DNA of 64,000 bases, taken from an uncultured Collinsella sp. Lineage in GTDB: Bacteria; Actinomycetota; Coriobacteriia; Coriobacteriales; Coriobacteriaceae. The stretch is from positions 1 to 64,000 of the forward strand of contig CAUBPS010000011.1 in assembly GCA_958437935.1 (NCBI GenBank), in the 5' to 3' direction. Below are positions 62,788-64,000 of the stretch, in pieces. Below the pieces are notes generated by a model. It was not told where the DNA came from, made no database searches, and saw only the letters and a program-made list of their open reading frames with translations. Position numbers and translations under genes: made by a program. Position 1 is the first letter of the stretch. Each line of letters starts with the position of its first letter.

Positions 62788-64000
62788 TGGCTGCCAAACT
62801 CATCGATCTTTCCTTTACGCTCAACGGCCGCAAGGTCAAGGTTCAGATTGCCCCCGACACCATGCTCTTTGCGCTGCTGCGCGAGCAAGGCTGCGCGTCG
62901 GTGCGCTGCGCCTGCGAGACCACCAACTGCGGCCTGTGCACGGTCTGGCTCGATGGCGACCCGGTGCTCAGCTGCTCGGTGCCCGCCGCGCGCGTCGAGG
63001 GTCACTCCATCACCACGCTCGAGGGCCTCAAGACCGAGTCCGAGGCGCTCGCCCGCGCGATAGCCGCCGAAGGCGCCGAGCAGTGCGGTTTTTGCGCCCC
63101 CGGCCTCATCATGAACGTGCTGGCGCTCGCCCGCGCCGCCAAGGAGGACCCGAGCCTCGTCGCCACGCGCGAGGAGCTCTCGCGCCAGCTTGCCGGCAAC
63201 CTCTGCCGCTGCAGCGGCTACGAGAGCCAACTGCGCGCTATCGTTCGCTTCCTCAACGAGTCCGGCGTGCAGGTGGGCTTTGAGATGCCCGAGCTGCCGG
63301 TCAACGACACGAGCTGCGACGGCGTCTCCTACAAGCAGATCACCCACAAGCAGCCCAAGAAGGACTCGAAGGCCCTGCTCGAGGGCCGTCCCGTCTACAC
63401 GGGCGATATGGTGCCCGCCGGCGCGCTCATCGTTAAGCTCAAGCGCAGCCCCTATGCCCGCGCCAAGATCCGCTCCATTGATACGTCGCGCGCCCTGAAG
63501 GTGCCCGGCGTCGTGGGCGTCTACACCTACGAGGACGTGCCCAAGCGCCGCTTTACCATTGCCGGCCAGAGCTATCCGCAGCCGAGTCCCTATGACCGCC
63601 TGATCCTCGAGAACCTGGTGCGCTACCAAAACGAGGAGGTGGCGATTGTCGCCGCCGAGACCGAGGAGGCTGCCGACAAGGCGCTCAAGCTCATCAAGGT
63701 CGACTATGAGGTGCTCGAGCCCCTGCTCGACTTTACCCAGGCACTCGATAACGATATCGTGGTCCACCCCGAGGGCGACGTGACCTTTATGTTCCCGCAG
63801 GGCGGCGATGTCCCGCGCAACCTGGTGTGCAGCGGTACCAGCGATTTTGGCGACCTGGACGAGGCCTTCGCCCAGAGCGACATCGTCTTTGAGCGCACCT
63901 ACACCAGCCAGGCCACGCAGACCGCGCCCATGGAGACCTTCCGCGCCTTCGCGACGACCGACGCGTTTGGGCGCATCTCCGTGACCACCTCGACGCAGGT
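62787..64000 (+). CDS. Molybdenum hydroxylase, fused 2Fe-2S and molybdopterin subunit (cut by window end)
   Basis: The first 404 codons are present and the frame is open at 64000. Residues about 1-160 are the two-[2Fe-2S] small subunit: CACETTNCGLCTVW for the plant-type cluster, then CGFCAPGLIM and NLCRCSGY. From about 190 the aldehyde-oxidase/xanthine-dehydrogenase hammerhead domain begins (LEGRPVYTGDMVPAG, then SPYARAKIRSID). This Fe-S/Mo fusion is typical of the selenium-dependent xanthine dehydrogenase group associated with selD, yedF and DUF3343 genes, all present here. The substrate (xanthine, purine or other) cannot be told. Confidence 0.82.
   Translation, partial: MAAKLIDLSFTLNGRKVKVQIAPDTMLFALLREQGCASVRCACETTNCGLCTVWLDGDPVLSCSVPAARVEGHSITTLEGLKTESEALARAIAAEGAEQCGFCAPGLIMNVLALARAAKEDPSLVATREELSRQLAGNLCRCSGYESQLRAIVRFLNESGVQVGFEMPELPVNDTSCDGVSYKQITHKQPKKDSKALLEGRPVYTGDMVPAGALIVKLKRSPYARAKIRSIDTSRALKVPGVVGVYTYEDVPKRRFTIAGQSYPQPSPYDRLILENLVRYQNEEVAIVAAETEEAADKALKLIKVDYEVLEPLLDFTQALDNDIVVHPEGDVTFMFPQGGDVPRNLVCSGTSDFGDLDEAFAQSDIVFERTYTSQATQTAPMETFRAFATTDAFGRISVTTSTQ

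Overview
The window is GC-rich, densely coding DNA from an anaerobic, selenium-using Actinobacterium of the class Coriobacteriia. I infer something Collinsella-like from the mix of a hydrogenase-4 type formate hydrogenlyase, UGA-encoded selenocysteine, a sortase-anchored BspA/InlB-type giant surface protein and short GC-rich intergenic palindromes. No rRNA or ribosomal protein gene is present, so this placement is an inference and not a measurement.

Layout. 1-7 kb holds housekeeping and transport genes: an O-acetylhomoserine sulfhydrylase-like enzyme, an MFS exporter, xanthine phosphoribosyltransferase, an ArfB-like GGQ protein, a YegS/DagK-type lipid kinase and a CLC-family protein. 7.1-12.5 kb is a molybdenum block: moeA, a mogA/moaB-like gene and modABC. 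12.9-19.7 kb is a reductase and selenium block: two double-cubane (2-hydroxyacyl-CoA dehydratase-like) subunits with their ATP-dependent activator, selD with an in-frame UGA at codon 17, yedF, a DUF3343 Se/S-carrier-like gene and a class V aminotransferase of the cysteine desulfurase type. 19.8-32.7 kb is one gene for a 4287-residue repetitive surface protein. 32.8-36 kb holds brnQ, tRNA-Pro, tRNA-Gly, a repeat-rich gap and a RelB/PIN toxin-antitoxin pair. 36.1-51.6 kb is a complete formate hydrogenlyase operon: hydN, fdhF with UGA at codon 140, hyfA-I-like genes, hycH, hycI and focA. 51.7-58.6 kb holds an orphan molybdopterin oxidoreductase, selA, selB, tRNA-Sec (selC), mobA and a second Se/S-carrier-like gene with a Cys-rich N terminus. 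An IS3-family element follows (58.7-60.1 kb), then gdhA and the start of a molybdenum hydroxylase operon (FAD subunit plus a fused 2Fe-2S/molybdopterin subunit) that runs off the end.

How it fits together. Molybdate uptake (ModABC) and cofactor assembly (MoeA, MogA, MobA) feed three molybdoenzymes in the window: FdhF, the orphan oxidoreductase and the hydroxylase at the right edge. SelD makes selenophosphate, and SelA/SelB/SelC insert Sec into FdhF and into SelD itself. YedF, the two DUF3343 proteins and the desulfurase-like enzyme are known companions of selenium metabolism, including the labile-Se form of molybdenum hydroxylases. The formate hydrogenlyase would turn formate, imported or retained by FocA, into CO2 and H2 with coupled ion translocation. 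Regulators (FhlA/HyfR type) and the HypA-F nickel maturation genes are not in this window.

The least explained signals are non-coding. They include SD-sequestering or switch-like leaders in front of three transcription units, several families of intergenic inverted repeats, and an IS copy inserted in the middle of one such hairpin.
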